DNA of 64,000 nucleotides, from NCBI RefSeq assembly GCF_007990505.1, contig NZ_AP019822.1, forward strand, positions 558,001-622,000. Reading direction: 5' to 3'. Below, piece by piece: positions 25,752 through 35,360 of the stretch. A program made the translations under genes and the position numbers. The notes beneath the pieces are model-generated. The model was given only the letters and a program-made list of their open reading frames with translations, was not told the DNA's origin and did not search any database. The DNA comes from Pseudoleptotrichia goodfellowii. Its GTDB lineage: Bacteria; Fusobacteriota; Fusobacteriia; Fusobacteriales; Leptotrichiaceae. Each line of letters opens with the position of its first letter. The stretch's first letter is position 1.

Positions 25752-27125
25752 ATGACATCATTAGTATTTTCAAGTATATGGATAGGAATATTGATTTTAT
25801 TGTTCTTTTTACTGGTCCATATAAATGTGAATTTAAAGAAAAAATTTAAGTTTTCAGTAAGAGTAATTATTTCAACTGTATTGGGATTTGCAGTAGGAAT
25901 AGTATTTCAGTCGACTTTAAGTATGGTAAATGCCGAACAGGTGCCGGAAGTCATAAAAAATGTAACAACAGCTGCGTCTTTAGTAGGAAGAGGATTTACG
26001 AGTCTTCTTAAAATGATTGTAATTCCTTTGGTAGGAGTGTCAGTTTATAATTCTATAATAAACTCAAAAAATAACGAAGATTTAAGAAAATTAACGCAGA
26101 AATCGGTAATATATTATTCGGTAACAGTTGCAATTTCTGCGATTATAGGGATTTCTATTGCGATGTTGTTTAATCTCGGAGTAGGTATGAAATTGCCTGA
26201 AGAAATGGAAGCATGGACAGGTAAAGGAGAATATAAAGGTCTTGTAGATGTTATAGTTTCATTTATTCCGTCGAATATTTTCAAGGCAATGACTGAAACA
26301 AGCGTTATAGGAGTTGTAATATTTGCAGTATTTTTAGGGTTTGCAACAAATAGAGTCAGTCTTAAAAATCCTGAAAAAATAAAACCTTTAAAAGATGTAA
26401 CAGCAGCTTTATTTGCAGTATTGACAAGTGTTACAACAACAATAATAAAAATAATACCTTACGGAGTAGCGGCATTGATGTTTGATTTGACAGCGTCTTA
26501 CGGACTGGAAGTATTTAAAAATCTTGTTACTTATGTAATTGTAATGTTTTCGGCAATGATGATTGTAGTTATAATGCAATCGTTAAACCTTGCAATACAC
26601 GGAATAAGCCCGATACAATATTATAAAAAAGCAATGGCTCCTTTAGTACTTGCGTTTACTACAACTTCAAGTATGGGAACATTGCCTGTTACAATAGAAA
26701 CATTGGAAAAAGGTGTGGGAGTAAGTTCAGGAACAGCAAACTTTACGGCAACATTGGGAACTACTATAGGAATGAATGCCTGTGCAGGTGTATTTCCGGG
26801 AGTAGTGGCAGTTATGATAGCTAATATGAACGGAATAGCAATAACTCCTGTATTTCTCATTACATTAGTAGCAGTAATAGTACTGGGATCTTTCGGTATG
26901 GCGGGAGTTCCGGGAACAGCCTATATTGCTGCAACAGTTGTATTGGGCGGAATGGGACTGCCTTTTGATCCTGTAGCACTTATATTGCCGATAGATTCTA
27001 TAATAGATATGGGTCGTACAATGGTAAATGTAAACGGAGCTATGACTATTTCTACAGTAGTCGATAAGGAAATGGGTACTTTCAGCGAAAGTATTCTTAA
27101 AGAAGAAAGAACAATAGAAGCTTAA
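25752..27125 (+). CDS. TcyP-like L-cystine / dicarboxylate:cation symporter
   Basis: The ATG at 25752 follows TAGGAGGAAAG, giving 457 residues, similar to Bacillus TcyP (463). It is an integral membrane protein of the DAACS (glutamate transporter) family with about eight membrane helices and two re-entrant hairpins. The signature regions are FTTTSSMGTLPVTIETLEKG (HP1 Ser-rich tip), ATLGTTIGMNACAGVFPG (helix 7 region), and GSFGMAGVPGTAYIAATVVLGGMGLP with DSIIDMGRTMVNVNG (HP2 and helix 8). These match cystine-uptake members better than GltP, but substrate choice is an inference. The gene stands alone between two terminators. Confidence 0.82.
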   Translation: MTSLVFSSIWIGILILLFFLLVHINVNLKKKFKFSVRVIISTVLGFAVGIVFQSTLSMVNAEQVPEVIKNVTTAASLVGRGFTSLLKMIVIPLVGVSVYNSIINSKNNEDLRKLTQKSVIYYSVTVAISAIIGISIAMLFNLGVGMKLPEEMEAWTGKGEYKGLVDVIVSFIPSNIFKAMTETSVIGVVIFAVFLGFATNRVSLKNPEKIKPLKDVTAALFAVLTSVTTTIIKIIPYGVAALMFDLTASYGLEVFKNLVTYVIVMFSAMMIVVIMQSLNLAIHGISPIQYYKKAMAPLVLAFTTTSSMGTLPVTIETLEKGVGVSSGTANFTATLGTTIGMNACAGVFPGVVAVMIANMNGIAITPVFLITLVAVIVLGSFGMAGVPGTAYIAATVVLGGMGLPFDPVALILPIDSIIDMGRTMVNVNGAMTISTVVDKEMGTFSESILKEERTIEA

Positions 27126-27132
27126 AATATAA

Positions 27133-27179
27133 AAAGAAGAATTATTGACTCGATAAATCGGAAAAATAATTCTTTTTTT
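27133..27179 (+). terminator. terminator after the symporter gene
   Basis: AAAGAAGAATTATT (27133-27146) pairs with AATAATTCTTT (27166-27176), followed by a run of T. Confidence 0.75.
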
Positions 27180-27255
27180 GTAAAAAAATTTATCAAAGGT
27201 CGGGGAAAGTATGCTATAATATTAAAAAATATTAAATTGAAAAGGAGAAAAACCG

Positions 27256-28080
27256 ATGATTTTCGATATTTTAAAAGTAGTAATATTAAGTTTGGTAGAA
27301 GGATTGACGGAATTTATACCTGTCAGTAGCACGGGGCATATGATAATTGTGGAAAAGTTTATAAAATTATCGGAGAATAAATCTTTTGTAAATGCTTTTG
27401 AAATTATAATCCAGTTAGGGGCAATATTGGCGGTAGTTGTATATTTTTGGCATAAACTTTGGCCTTTTTCAAAGAATTTGTCTAAAGCACAAAGTCGGGG
27501 AATAATACTGAAATGGATAAAAATAATAATCGCAGTGTTACCTGCAGTGGTTTTGGGACTTTTATTTGATGATATAATAGATAAATATCTTTTTAAAGTA
27601 ACTGTAGTTGCAGGAACATTGATATTTTACGGGGTTGTACTGATATGGATAGAATCGGGCAAAAGAAAAGGCGGAGAAATTTCCAAAGTTAAAGACATAC
27701 CTATTTCCAAAGTGATAGGAATAGGTTTGTTCCAATGCCTTGCAATGGTTCCCGGAACTTCAAGATCGGCAGTAACGATTATCGGAGGAGTGTTGCTCGG
27801 TTTAAACAGAGTACTGGCAACTGAATTTTCGTTCTTTTTGGCTATACCTACTATGATGGGAGCAACTTTACTGAAAGTAATAAAAATGGGGACAAAAATG
27901 ACAGGATACGAATGGTTTCTAATCGGACTGGGATTTGTTCTGTCGTTTGTATTTGCTTACGGAGTAATAAAAGTATTTATGGACTATATTAAAAAACATG
28001 ATTTTAAAGTGTTCGGATATTACAGAATTATTTTGGGAATTATAGTCTTTGCTCTATATTTTACAGGAGTTATAAAATAA
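27256..28080 (+). CDS. uppP: undecaprenyl-diphosphatase UppP (BacA)
   Basis: This 274-residue polytopic membrane enzyme dephosphorylates undecaprenyl pyrophosphate to recycle the lipid carrier for peptidoglycan and glycan export. It confers bacitracin tolerance when overproduced. The first motif is EGLTEFIPVSSTGHMII (catalytic Glu and His, residues about 15-31). The second is VPGTSRSAVTIIGG with its catalytic Ser/Arg (about 171-184). Eight membrane segments fit the family. A TATAAT box lies at about 27212, and AAAGGAG precedes the start. hemZ follows three bases later. Confidence 0.95.
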   Translation: MIFDILKVVILSLVEGLTEFIPVSSTGHMIIVEKFIKLSENKSFVNAFEIIIQLGAILAVVVYFWHKLWPFSKNLSKAQSRGIILKWIKIIIAVLPAVVLGLLFDDIIDKYLFKVTVVAGTLIFYGVVLIWIESGKRKGGEISKVKDIPISKVIGIGLFQCLAMVPGTSRSAVTIIGGVLLGLNRVLATEFSFFLAIPTMMGATLLKVIKMGTKMTGYEWFLIGLGFVLSFVFAYGVIKVFMDYIKKHDFKVFGYYRIILGIIVFALYFTGVIK

Positions 28081-28083
28081 CAG

Positions 28084-29529
28084 ATGATAAACTGCAATAT
28101 AAAAATAAATGAAAATAAACTGGAAGAGTTTGTACGAGTTCTTTTGCCTGAACATTACGATATACTTGACGGTAATTCCGAGCAGAAAATTTATATAAAT
28201 GTAACTGAAAATCTTGAAAATATTGAGGTAGAAACGATTTCAGGAGATAATAAAATAAGATTTCGGTATGAAAAAATCGGACAAAAGTACTCGGATCAGG
28301 GAGAAGTGATGGCAAAAACTTCTCTGATGAAACTTTTCGGGAAAGAAAAAGATTATAAATGGGGAACATTAATAGGTGTCAGACCGACAAAAATTGTCGG
28401 AAGATTTTTAAAAATGGGATTATCTTATGAAAAAATTCGGGAAATTTTGAAAAATATATATTTAGTAAGTGATGAAAAAGTAAATCTTCTTATAAATATT
28501 GTAAAAAGACAAATTCCTTATCTTGATAAAGAAACAATAGGAATATATATAGGAGTTGCTTATTGTCCTACAAAATGTACATATTGTTCGTTTCCGGCAT
28601 ATCTGCTGAAAGGAAAGTATGCCGAAAGATATGATGAATATTACGAATCTTTGCTGAAAGAAATTAAGGAAATAGGTACTCTTACTAAAAATCTTGACTT
28701 GAAGATAAGTACGATATACATTGGAGGAGGGACCCCTTCTATTTTGTCGGCAAAAGAAATTGAAACATTACTGGATACTGTAAAATCAAGTTTTGAACTT
28801 GGGAATTTGAAAGAATTTACATTTGAAGCCGGAAGAATAGACACATTAAACGAAAAAAAGCTTGAAATTATAAAAAAATCAGGTGTAAATAAAATAAGCA
28901 TCAATCCTCAGTCATTTAATGAAAGAACATTGAAACTTGTGAACAGATATCACAACAGAAAGCAGTTTGACAGTGTTTACGATATTGCAAAAAGGATCGG
29001 ACTTGAGATAAATATGGATTTGATACTTGGACTTCCGGGAGAAACAACCGAAGATATACTGTATACATTGGATGAAGTGAAAAAATACAATCCTGAAAAT
29101 CTCACTGTTCACAATCTTGCGATAAAAAACGCAAGTAAACTGAATGAAGAAAATTACAGGCATGAAATTGAACTTGATTATGAGAAAATATTTGAAAAAC
29201 TGGATAAAATAACCGAAAGCAAAAAACTTTATCCTTATTATATGTACAGGCAGAAAAACAGTTTTCAGTGGGGAGAAAATCTTGGATATTCCGTAGACGG
29301 AGCAGAATCGGTATATAATATCGAGATGATAGAAGAAAATAAAATAATAATAGGAATCGGGGCAGGGGCAATAACAAAACTTATTTGGAGCGAAGGAGAA
29401 AAAAATAATATAAAAAGGCTCATAAATCCTAAAGATCCTTTGGTCTGGATAAATGAACTGGACGACAGGCTCGAAAACAAGAAAAAAGAAATAACTTATG
29501 TTGTGGAGAAATTTATTAACAAAAAATAA
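28084..29529 (+). CDS. hemZ: radical SAM coproporphyrinogen III oxidase-like protein HemZ
   Basis: The 481-residue protein has an N-terminal region of about 150 residues typical of HemZ, then a radical SAM domain with the cluster motif C161-x3-C165-x2-C168 (AYCPTKCTYCSFPAY). IYIGGGTPSIL, INPQSFNERTLKLVNRYHNR and NMDLILGLPGET are HemN-superfamily strands. The PYYMYRQKNS and GAGAITKL segments match HemZ. HemZ is annotated as oxygen-independent coproporphyrinogen dehydrogenase, although some HemN-like relatives are heme chaperones or methyltransferases. No other heme genes are nearby. The start is three bases past the uppP stop, so the two are co-transcribed. Confidence 0.85.
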   Translation: MINCNIKINENKLEEFVRVLLPEHYDILDGNSEQKIYINVTENLENIEVETISGDNKIRFRYEKIGQKYSDQGEVMAKTSLMKLFGKEKDYKWGTLIGVRPTKIVGRFLKMGLSYEKIREILKNIYLVSDEKVNLLINIVKRQIPYLDKETIGIYIGVAYCPTKCTYCSFPAYLLKGKYAERYDEYYESLLKEIKEIGTLTKNLDLKISTIYIGGGTPSILSAKEIETLLDTVKSSFELGNLKEFTFEAGRIDTLNEKKLEIIKKSGVNKISINPQSFNERTLKLVNRYHNRKQFDSVYDIAKRIGLEINMDLILGLPGETTEDILYTLDEVKKYNPENLTVHNLAIKNASKLNEENYRHEIELDYEKIFEKLDKITESKKLYPYYMYRQKNSFQWGENLGYSVDGAESVYNIEMIEENKIIIGIGAGAITKLIWSEGEKNNIKRLINPKDPLVWINELDDRLENKKKEITYVVEKFINKK

Positions 29530-29561
29530 AAGGAAAAAATTTAATTGAGAGGGAGTGGAAT

Positions 29562-30146
29562 ATGAAAATAAAGCATGTTATTATTTTTGTTATACTTTTA
29601 GTTTTAGGGAATTTTTTAAGATTATTCATTGAGGATCATAATATTCCGGACATTAAAATAAATGAAGAAATATCCTATCAAAAAGAAAATGCCCAGAAAG
29701 AAAATGATTTATCAAAAACAAAAGAAAAATTTGATATAAACAGTGTAGGATATGATGAACTTCTAAAATTGGGGTTTCCTAAGTCAAAAGCCGAAAAACT
29801 TGTAAATTTCAGAGATGAAATAGGGATTATTTCGGATATGGAAGAATTGAAAAATATTTCCAAATTCGGCGAGGCGGGAATAAAGCAGGCAAAAAAATAT
29901 TTATTTGTAGACAAGGAAAAAATAAAAAATCCCGAAGAAAATTACAACGGTAGAACTTATACAGTTTTTAATATAAATGATGCGGATGAGGAACGGCTTA
30001 AAATGATAGGGTTTACAAAAAAGGAGATAAAAAAACTTTTGCCTGAAATAAATAAAGGAAATATACGTTCCAATATCGATTTGGAAAAAATAATCGGAAG
30101 CGAAAAATATGAAAAAATCGAAAAAAGAATAAAATTTAGTGAATAA
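29562..30146 (+). CDS. helix-hairpin-helix (ComEA-like) membrane-anchored protein
   Basis: The 194-residue protein has one N-terminal membrane segment (VIIFVILLVLGNFLRLFI) and an extracytoplasmic part with two helix-hairpin-helix-like units. They are FDINSVGYDELLKLGFPKSKAEKLVNFRDE (about 58-87) and FNINDADEERLKMIGFTKKEIKKLL (about 138-162). The layout resembles ComEA, the membrane-bound DNA receptor of natural transformation, but the hairpins lack the clear GIG motif, so DNA binding is uncertain. It lies 32 bases after hemZ and could be in the same unit. A DNA-uptake role is an inference from the fold. Confidence 0.7.
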   Translation: MKIKHVIIFVILLVLGNFLRLFIEDHNIPDIKINEEISYQKENAQKENDLSKTKEKFDINSVGYDELLKLGFPKSKAEKLVNFRDEIGIISDMEELKNISKFGEAGIKQAKKYLFVDKEKIKNPEENYNGRTYTVFNINDADEERLKMIGFTKKEIKKLLPEINKGNIRSNIDLEKIIGSEKYEKIEKRIKFSE

Positions 30147-30233
30147 CATAAATAAAATTTAAAAAAATTGTCTTCTCTAACGACTGAAAATATTGACTTT
30201 TAGAAAAAATAGTAAAAAAAGTAAAAATAATAG

Positions 30234-30262
30234 TTGACATATTCGATGAAATTTATTAAAAT
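30234..30262 (+). promoter_or_regulatory. tRNA-Leu promoter
   Basis: TTGACA (30234-30239), a 17-base spacer and TAAAAT (30257-30262), 17 bases before the tRNA's first base. Confidence 0.7.
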
Positions 30263-30279
30263 AATACAGTAAGTGGTTA

Positions 30280-30366
30280 GCCCGAGTGGTGAAATTGGTA
30301 GACGCAACGGACTCAAAATCCGTCGATAGTGATATCGTGCCGGTTCGACTCCGGCCTCGGGCACCA
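30280..30366 (+). tRNA. tRNA-Leu (anticodon CAA)
   Basis: This is an 87-base class II tRNA. The acceptor arms GCCCGAG and CTCGGGC pair fully, the D arm contains TGGTAGACGC, and the anticodon stem-loop is ACGGA-CTCAAAA-TCCGT, giving anticodon CAA (reads UUG). A long variable arm (TCGATAGTGATATCGT) and the T arm GCCGG-TTCGACT-CCGGC follow. The CCA end is encoded (30364-30366). The gene is single, not in a cluster. Confidence 0.96.
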
Positions 30367-30465
30367 ATAAAATATAAAATTAGTTAAATTATTGAATATA
30401 AAGAGGCAGTTTAAGAGGTTGTCTTTTTTTTGTTAATTTATAAATGAAATTTCAGGAGGAAAAAG

Positions 30466-31500
30466 ATGAGTACTTTAAAATATTTGGAAAAGCTGATTGA
30501 AATACCTTCGCCGACAGGTTATACAAGAGAGGTTACCGAATATATCCTAAAAGAAGTTCGGAATATGGGATACGAAGCTGTTAGAACAAATAAAGGCGGT
30601 GTTATTGTTACGTTAAAAGGAAAAGATGATACTAAGCATCGTGTTGTAACAGCTCATGTAGATACACTGGGAGCCATTGTGAGAGCGGTTAAATCCGACG
30701 GACGTTTGAAAATGGATAAAATCGGAGGATTTCCGTGGAATATGATAGAAGGGGAAAACTGTTTTGTGCATGTGGCAAGTACGGGAAAAACAGTAAGTGG
30801 GACAATACTGATCCATCAGACAAGTACACATGTATATCGTGATGCCGGAACTGCAGAACGCACACAGAACAATATGGAAGTCAGACTGGATGAAAAAGTT
30901 ACAAGCAAGGAAGAAACAAAGGCTTTGGGTATAGAAGTGGGAGATTTTATTTCTTTTGATCCCCGTATGACAGTCACTGAAAACGGATTTGTTAAGAGTC
31001 GTTTTCTTGATGATAAAGTAAGTGCTGCAATATTGCTTAATCTGTTGAAAATATATAAGAAAGAAAATATTGAGCTGCTGAATACGACTCATTTTATGTT
31101 CAGCTGCTTTGAAGAAGTGGGACACGGAGCAAACAGTAGTATACCTACAGAAGTTACAGAATATTTGGCAGTTGACATGGGAGCAATGGGAGATGATCAG
31201 CAGACAGATGAATATACTGTGTCCATCTGTGTAAAAGATGCTTCAGGACCTTATAATTATGAGTTTCGTCAACATCTTGTAAAACTGGCTAAAGAAAATA
31301 ATATTCCGTTTAAACTTGATATTTATCCTTATTACGGTAGTGATGCTTCGTCAGCAATGAGAGCAGGAGCGGAAGTAAAGCATGCCCTATTGGGAGCAGG
31401 AATAGAGTCCAGTCATTCTTATGAGCGTACTCACAAGGACTCGATAGAAGCGACTGAAAGACTTGTAGATGCCTATTTGAGAAACGGATTAGTGAAATAG
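30466..31500 (+). CDS. M42-family metallo-aminopeptidase
   Basis: The 344-residue cytoplasmic protein has the M42 (glutamyl aminopeptidase/deblocking aminopeptidase) pattern. AHVDTLGAIVRAV holds the first metal ligands (His, Asp), SRFLDDKVSAAILL the bridging Asp, SCFEEVGHGANSS the catalytic Glu-Glu, VDMGAMG a further Asp, and SSHSYERTHKDS the last His. All ligands are present, so it should be active and take two Zn or Co ions. M42 enzymes form tetrahedral dodecamers that trim peptides. The gene is preceded by AGGAGG and followed by a terminator at 31550-31586. Confidence 0.92.
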   Translation: MSTLKYLEKLIEIPSPTGYTREVTEYILKEVRNMGYEAVRTNKGGVIVTLKGKDDTKHRVVTAHVDTLGAIVRAVKSDGRLKMDKIGGFPWNMIEGENCFVHVASTGKTVSGTILIHQTSTHVYRDAGTAERTQNNMEVRLDEKVTSKEETKALGIEVGDFISFDPRMTVTENGFVKSRFLDDKVSAAILLNLLKIYKKENIELLNTTHFMFSCFEEVGHGANSSIPTEVTEYLAVDMGAMGDDQQTDEYTVSICVKDASGPYNYEFRQHLVKLAKENNIPFKLDIYPYYGSDASSAMRAGAEVKHALLGAGIESSHSYERTHKDSIEATERLVDAYLRNGLVK

Positions 31501-31549
31501 AAAAAAATGAAAAATTTGTTTTATATATGAAATGAAATTTTATAAAGTC

Positions 31550-31586
31550 AATCTATGTATTGTTTATATGATACATAGATTTTTTT
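31550..31586 (+). terminator. terminator after the M42 peptidase gene
   Basis: ATCTATGTAT (31551-31560) pairs with ATACATAGAT (31571-31580) and is followed by T residues. Confidence 0.8.
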
Positions 31587-31710
31587 GTATTATTGGGGTA
31601 TAATAAAAGTGGAATTTTAAAAAATGGATAACAGCTGTCGGTATAAATAAATTAACTAAATTAATAATGTTGTTAAAAAATAATAAGAATTTTTAATAAG
31701 GAGAACAAAA

Positions 31711-32742
31711 ATGAAACTGTTTTTTATGAATGATTACGGAAAAGGAGCACATCCTAAAGTTTTACAGAATTTAATTGATAATAATGAAAGTGTTCAGGTA
31801 GGATACGGATTTGATGAGTTGTCGAGTCGGGCAAAAGAGAAAATCAGAAAAGCCTGCAAAAGAAATAATGCGAAAATCTATTTTTTGACAGGCGGTACTC
31901 AAACTAATGCAGTAGTGATTAATTCGCTGCTTCGATCATATGAAGGAGTCATTTCGGCAAATACAGGACATATAAATGTACATGAAGCAGGTGCGATAGA
32001 AATAACAGGTCATAAAGTAATCGAATTACCTCACGAAGACGGGAAGTTGACATCTAAAGAAGTAAAAGAATATTTAGACGCATTTCATAAAGATGAAAAT
32101 AAATCTCATATGGTAATGCCGGGAATGGTCTATATTTCTTTTCCTACAGAGTACGGAACATTGTATTCAAAACAGGAACTGAACAGTTTGTACCAGTTAT
32201 GTCAGGAATACAGGATTCCTTTGTTTATTGACGGAGCAAGACTGGGATATGGACTTGCAGCACCCGAATGTGATATGGATTTACCGACTTTAGCAGGATT
32301 GTGTGATGTTTTTTATATAGGAGGCACTAAAATCGGAACTTTATCAGGAGAAGCCGTTGTTTTCAGTAATCCTGAAATTATGCCTGATAATTATGTGACG
32401 ATTATTAAGCAAATGGGAGCATTGTTAGCAAAAGGGCGTTTGTTGGGAGCACAGTTTGATGCTCTGTTTACAGATGATCTGTATTTTGAAATAAGTAAAA
32501 ATGCTATAAAAACTGCTCATTTATTAAAACAGACTTTGAAAGAAAAAGGTTATCGTTTTTACATTGATTCGCCGACAAATCAGCAGTTTATTATAATTGA
32601 TAATGACAAAATGGACGAACTTCATGAAAAAGTCCAATTTGCCTATTGGGAAAAATACGACGAAAATCATACAATAATCCGTTTTGTAACAGACTGGTCC
32701 ACAAAAGAAGAGGATGTACGTAAATTGATTGAGCTTTTATAG
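31711..32742 (+). CDS. threonine aldolase-like PLP enzyme (beta-eliminating lyase family)
   Basis: This 343-residue fold-type I PLP enzyme would cleave L-threonine/allo-threonine to glycine and acetaldehyde, or act on a related beta-hydroxy amino acid. FLTGGTQTNAVVINSLLR (cofactor phosphate region), HEAGAIEITGHKV, LFIDGARLGYGLA (Asp and Arg for the pyridine) and FYIGGTKIGTLSGEAVV (Schiff-base Lys) are the low-specificity threonine aldolase signatures. The start follows AAGGAG. It is a single gene upstream of the RpiR regulator and outside the sugar operons. Exact substrate stereochemistry cannot be read from sequence. Confidence 0.85.
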   Translation: MKLFFMNDYGKGAHPKVLQNLIDNNESVQVGYGFDELSSRAKEKIRKACKRNNAKIYFLTGGTQTNAVVINSLLRSYEGVISANTGHINVHEAGAIEITGHKVIELPHEDGKLTSKEVKEYLDAFHKDENKSHMVMPGMVYISFPTEYGTLYSKQELNSLYQLCQEYRIPLFIDGARLGYGLAAPECDMDLPTLAGLCDVFYIGGTKIGTLSGEAVVFSNPEIMPDNYVTIIKQMGALLAKGRLLGAQFDALFTDDLYFEISKNAIKTAHLLKQTLKEKGYRFYIDSPTNQQFIIIDNDKMDELHEKVQFAYWEKYDENHTIIRFVTDWSTKEEDVRKLIELL

Positions 32743-32943
32743 AGTTTTTCAGTTATAGTGAATAAAATAGAAATTAACGAAAAAGTACATTTATAAAAAT
32801 GGGAAAGCAGAGTAAGTAAAAAAATATAGAAAATAGAGTTGAAAATATGCTAAAATAAAAAAAATTGTAAATAAAAATAACAACTGAAAATATTACATCT
32901 AATTAGTGTGTATCAAGTAAAGTTTATATTAGGAGTTATATAA

Positions 32944-33816
32944 ATGAGTTTATATGAAAATTATGAGCATAAAATAAAAGAGATATACAGTGAACTGAGA
33001 AAATCAGAAAAAAAAGTAGCTGACTATATTTTAGCCAATAAGATTAAAATTGAGAAAATGGGATTGGAAGAGATAGCGGAAAACAGTAAAGTCAGTACAC
33101 CGACAGTAATAAGATTTACAAAAGCTTTAGGTTATGAGGGATTTAAGGATTTTAAGACAGAACTTTTAAAATCGGGAAGACAAAACCAAAATGATTATGA
33201 TAATATAGATTTATTATTGGACTTACATATTACAAAAAACGATAATCTGGAAGATATACCAATAAAACTCGTAGGACTTACAATAAAAGCATTGGAAGAA
33301 ACTTTAAAATTTTTAAATTATGAAATTTACGAAGAAGCAATAAAATTGATAACAAATGCAAATACAATAGATATTTACGGAGTAGGAAATTCAGGAAGTA
33401 TAGGAAATGATTTTGCAAGTAAATTATTAAGAATAGGGCTTAATTGCAGAGCATATCCTGATAACCATTTACAGCAACTGTGTGCCTGCCATTTGGGCAA
33501 AAAAGATTTGGCGATAGCAATATCTCATTCGGGAGAAACAAGAGATACTGTTGATGCTTTGAGAATAGCAAAGGAATCAGGAGCTAAAACGCTTGTATTA
33601 ACTAATTTTAAAGCTTCGGTAATAACTAAATATGCAGATATTTCATTGTTTACAGGAGATACCGAAAGTACTTTTTACAGCGAAACAATGTCTTCAAGAA
33701 TGTCGCAGCTGGCATTGGTTGATATGCTTTATATGGGAGTTTTGTTGAGTGATTATAACAAATATGCAAAAAGACTGGATAAAATAAATAATTTGACGAT
33801 AGGAAAAATATATTAA
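32944..33816 (+). CDS. MurR/RpiR-family transcriptional regulator
   Basis: The 290-residue regulator has an N-terminal helix-turn-helix (about 1-77; NSKVSTPTVIRFTKALGYEGFKDFK). A C-terminal SIS domain (about 125-270) shows GVGNSGSIGNDFASKLLRIGL and AISHSGETRDTVDALRIAKESGA. RpiR regulators sense sugar phosphates, and the SIS serine-rich loop for phosphosugar binding (GNSGS) is intact. It directly precedes, on the same strand, the GatZ-family gene and the PTS genes, from which it is separated by a terminator and a new promoter. It probably controls that unit, but the ligand is not known. Confidence 0.9.
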   Translation: MSLYENYEHKIKEIYSELRKSEKKVADYILANKIKIEKMGLEEIAENSKVSTPTVIRFTKALGYEGFKDFKTELLKSGRQNQNDYDNIDLLLDLHITKNDNLEDIPIKLVGLTIKALEETLKFLNYEIYEEAIKLITNANTIDIYGVGNSGSIGNDFASKLLRIGLNCRAYPDNHLQQLCACHLGKKDLAIAISHSGETRDTVDALRIAKESGAKTLVLTNFKASVITKYADISLFTGDTESTFYSETMSSRMSQLALVDMLYMGVLLSDYNKYAKRLDKINNLTIGKIY

Positions 33817-33832
33817 ATGACATATTAATTAG

Positions 33833-33867
33833 AAAAAGAGGTACAGAAAGTAATGTATCTCTTTTTT
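33833..33867 (+). terminator. terminator after the RpiR regulator gene
   Basis: AAAAAGAGGTACA (33833-33845) pairs with TGTATCTCTTTTT (33854-33866), with an 8-base loop and T run. Confidence 0.8.
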
Positions 33868-33887
33868 GTATTTTTTATACATATATC

Positions 33888-33917
33888 TATTGACTTTGTA
33901 TAAAATCGTGGTATAAT
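33888..33917 (+). promoter_or_regulatory. promoter of the GatZ-family gene
   Basis: TTGACT (33890-33895), a 16-base spacer and TATAAT (33912-33917). The whole 30-base box matches the ulaG promoter at 42565-42594 in 26 positions, including the spacer end GTGG. Confidence 0.7.
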
Positions 33918-33990
33918 ATTTTTGTAAATAAAATACATAAAAAAATATAAAAGTATAAAAAATACAAAATACAAAATAGGAGGATATGTT

Positions 33991-35250
33991 ATGAGTAAAA
34001 TGACTTTAACAGAAGTTGTAAAAAAAGGATTGAAAATGAAAAAAGAAGAAAGAGCTTCTATGCTTGGAATAGGTCCTATGTCAAAAATATTGATAAAAGC
34101 GAGTATTCTACTAGCGAAAGAAAAGGATTTTCCGTTAATATTTATAGCGAGCAGAAATCAGGTAGATTCTAAAGAATTAGGAGGAGGATATGTATGTAAC
34201 TGGGATCAGAAAGCATTTTCAAACGCAATAAAAGAAATCGCAAATGAAGCAGGTTTTGACGGATTGTATTATTTATGCAGAGATCACGGAGGGCCTTGGC
34301 AAAGAGATAAAGAGAGAAAAGATCATCTTCCTGAAGAAGAAGCGATGAAGCTGGGAAAACAGTCATATATTGCCGATTTGGAAAACGGATTTGACTTGCT
34401 GCATATCGATCCTACAAAAGATCCTTATATTGTGGGAAAAGTTATAGATGTAAATGTAGTATTGAGAAGAACTGTAGAATTGATAGAATATGTGGAAAAG
34501 GAAAGAATAGCAAGAAAATTGCCGGAAATAAGCTATGAAGTAGGAACTGAAGAAACAAACGGAGGATTGACTTCAGTTGAATCGTATGAATTTTTTATTC
34601 AGGAGCTGTTAAAAGAATTGGATAAAAAAGGATTGCCACATCCATGTTTTATTGTAGGGCAAACAGGGACTTTAACAAGATTGACTGAAAATGTAGGGCA
34701 TTTTAATGCAAAAGCTTCAAAAGAATTATCCGATGTTGCAAGAAAATATGAAGTAGGATTAAAAGAACACAATGGTGATTATCAGGATGAAGCAATTCTG
34801 TTGGCTCATCCGGCATTAGGAATAACTGCTATGAACGTAGCACCGGAATACGGGACTGTGGAAACAAGAGCATACTTAAAATTAGTAGAATTGGAAGAAA
34901 TGCTTTTCGCAGAAGGAATAATTTCTAAAAAATCGAATTTGAAAAATTGTATCAGAAAAGAAGCTGTTGCAAGCAGAAGATGGGAAAAATGGATGACAGA
35001 CGATACAGTTTCAAAATCTACAGAAGAACTTTTACGGGATGAAAATATTATAAATACAATAACTGATATAAGCGGACATTATACATTTAACAATGATAAT
35101 GTAAAAAAAGAAATAGAAAATCTATTTGAAAATTTGGCGGAGGCAGGAGTAAATGCTGAAGAATATGTAATATACAAATTAAAAGAATCATTGGACAGAT
35201 ATGTAGAATGCTTTAATTTAAAAGGTTATACAAGCAGATTGAAAAAATAA
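33991..35250 (+). CDS. GatZ/KbaZ-family protein (tagatose-bisphosphate aldolase non-catalytic subunit family)
   Basis: The 419-residue TIM-barrel protein has FIASRNQVDSKELGGGYV and YLCRDHGGPWQRDK, corresponding to the GatZ pattern SNQVNQFGGYTG and GGDHLGPNCWQ. In enterobacteria GatZ/KbaZ stabilises the class II aldolase GatY/KbaY, but no GatY/KbaY gene is present anywhere in this window. GatZ-like proteins acting alone have been linked to 4-epimerisation of tagatose phosphates, and that is a plausible alternative here. It is followed by a fructose-type PTS, so the substrate is probably a PTS-imported hexose phosphate. The start has an AGGAGG site. Confidence 0.75.
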   Translation: MSKMTLTEVVKKGLKMKKEERASMLGIGPMSKILIKASILLAKEKDFPLIFIASRNQVDSKELGGGYVCNWDQKAFSNAIKEIANEAGFDGLYYLCRDHGGPWQRDKERKDHLPEEEAMKLGKQSYIADLENGFDLLHIDPTKDPYIVGKVIDVNVVLRRTVELIEYVEKERIARKLPEISYEVGTEETNGGLTSVESYEFFIQELLKELDKKGLPHPCFIVGQTGTLTRLTENVGHFNAKASKELSDVARKYEVGLKEHNGDYQDEAILLAHPALGITAMNVAPEYGTVETRAYLKLVELEEMLFAEGIISKKSNLKNCIRKEAVASRRWEKWMTDDTVSKSTEELLRDENIINTITDISGHYTFNNDNVKKEIENLFENLAEAGVNAEEYVIYKLKESLDRYVECFNLKGYTSRLKK

Positions 35251-35360
35251 ACGGTGATTAAGTAAAATAAGATTTAAACGGCATTTACTTCTTATGGACA
35301 ATAATAGAATATTGAAAATTTTAAATAAACAATAACAAAAAATAAAAATAAATAAAGAAC

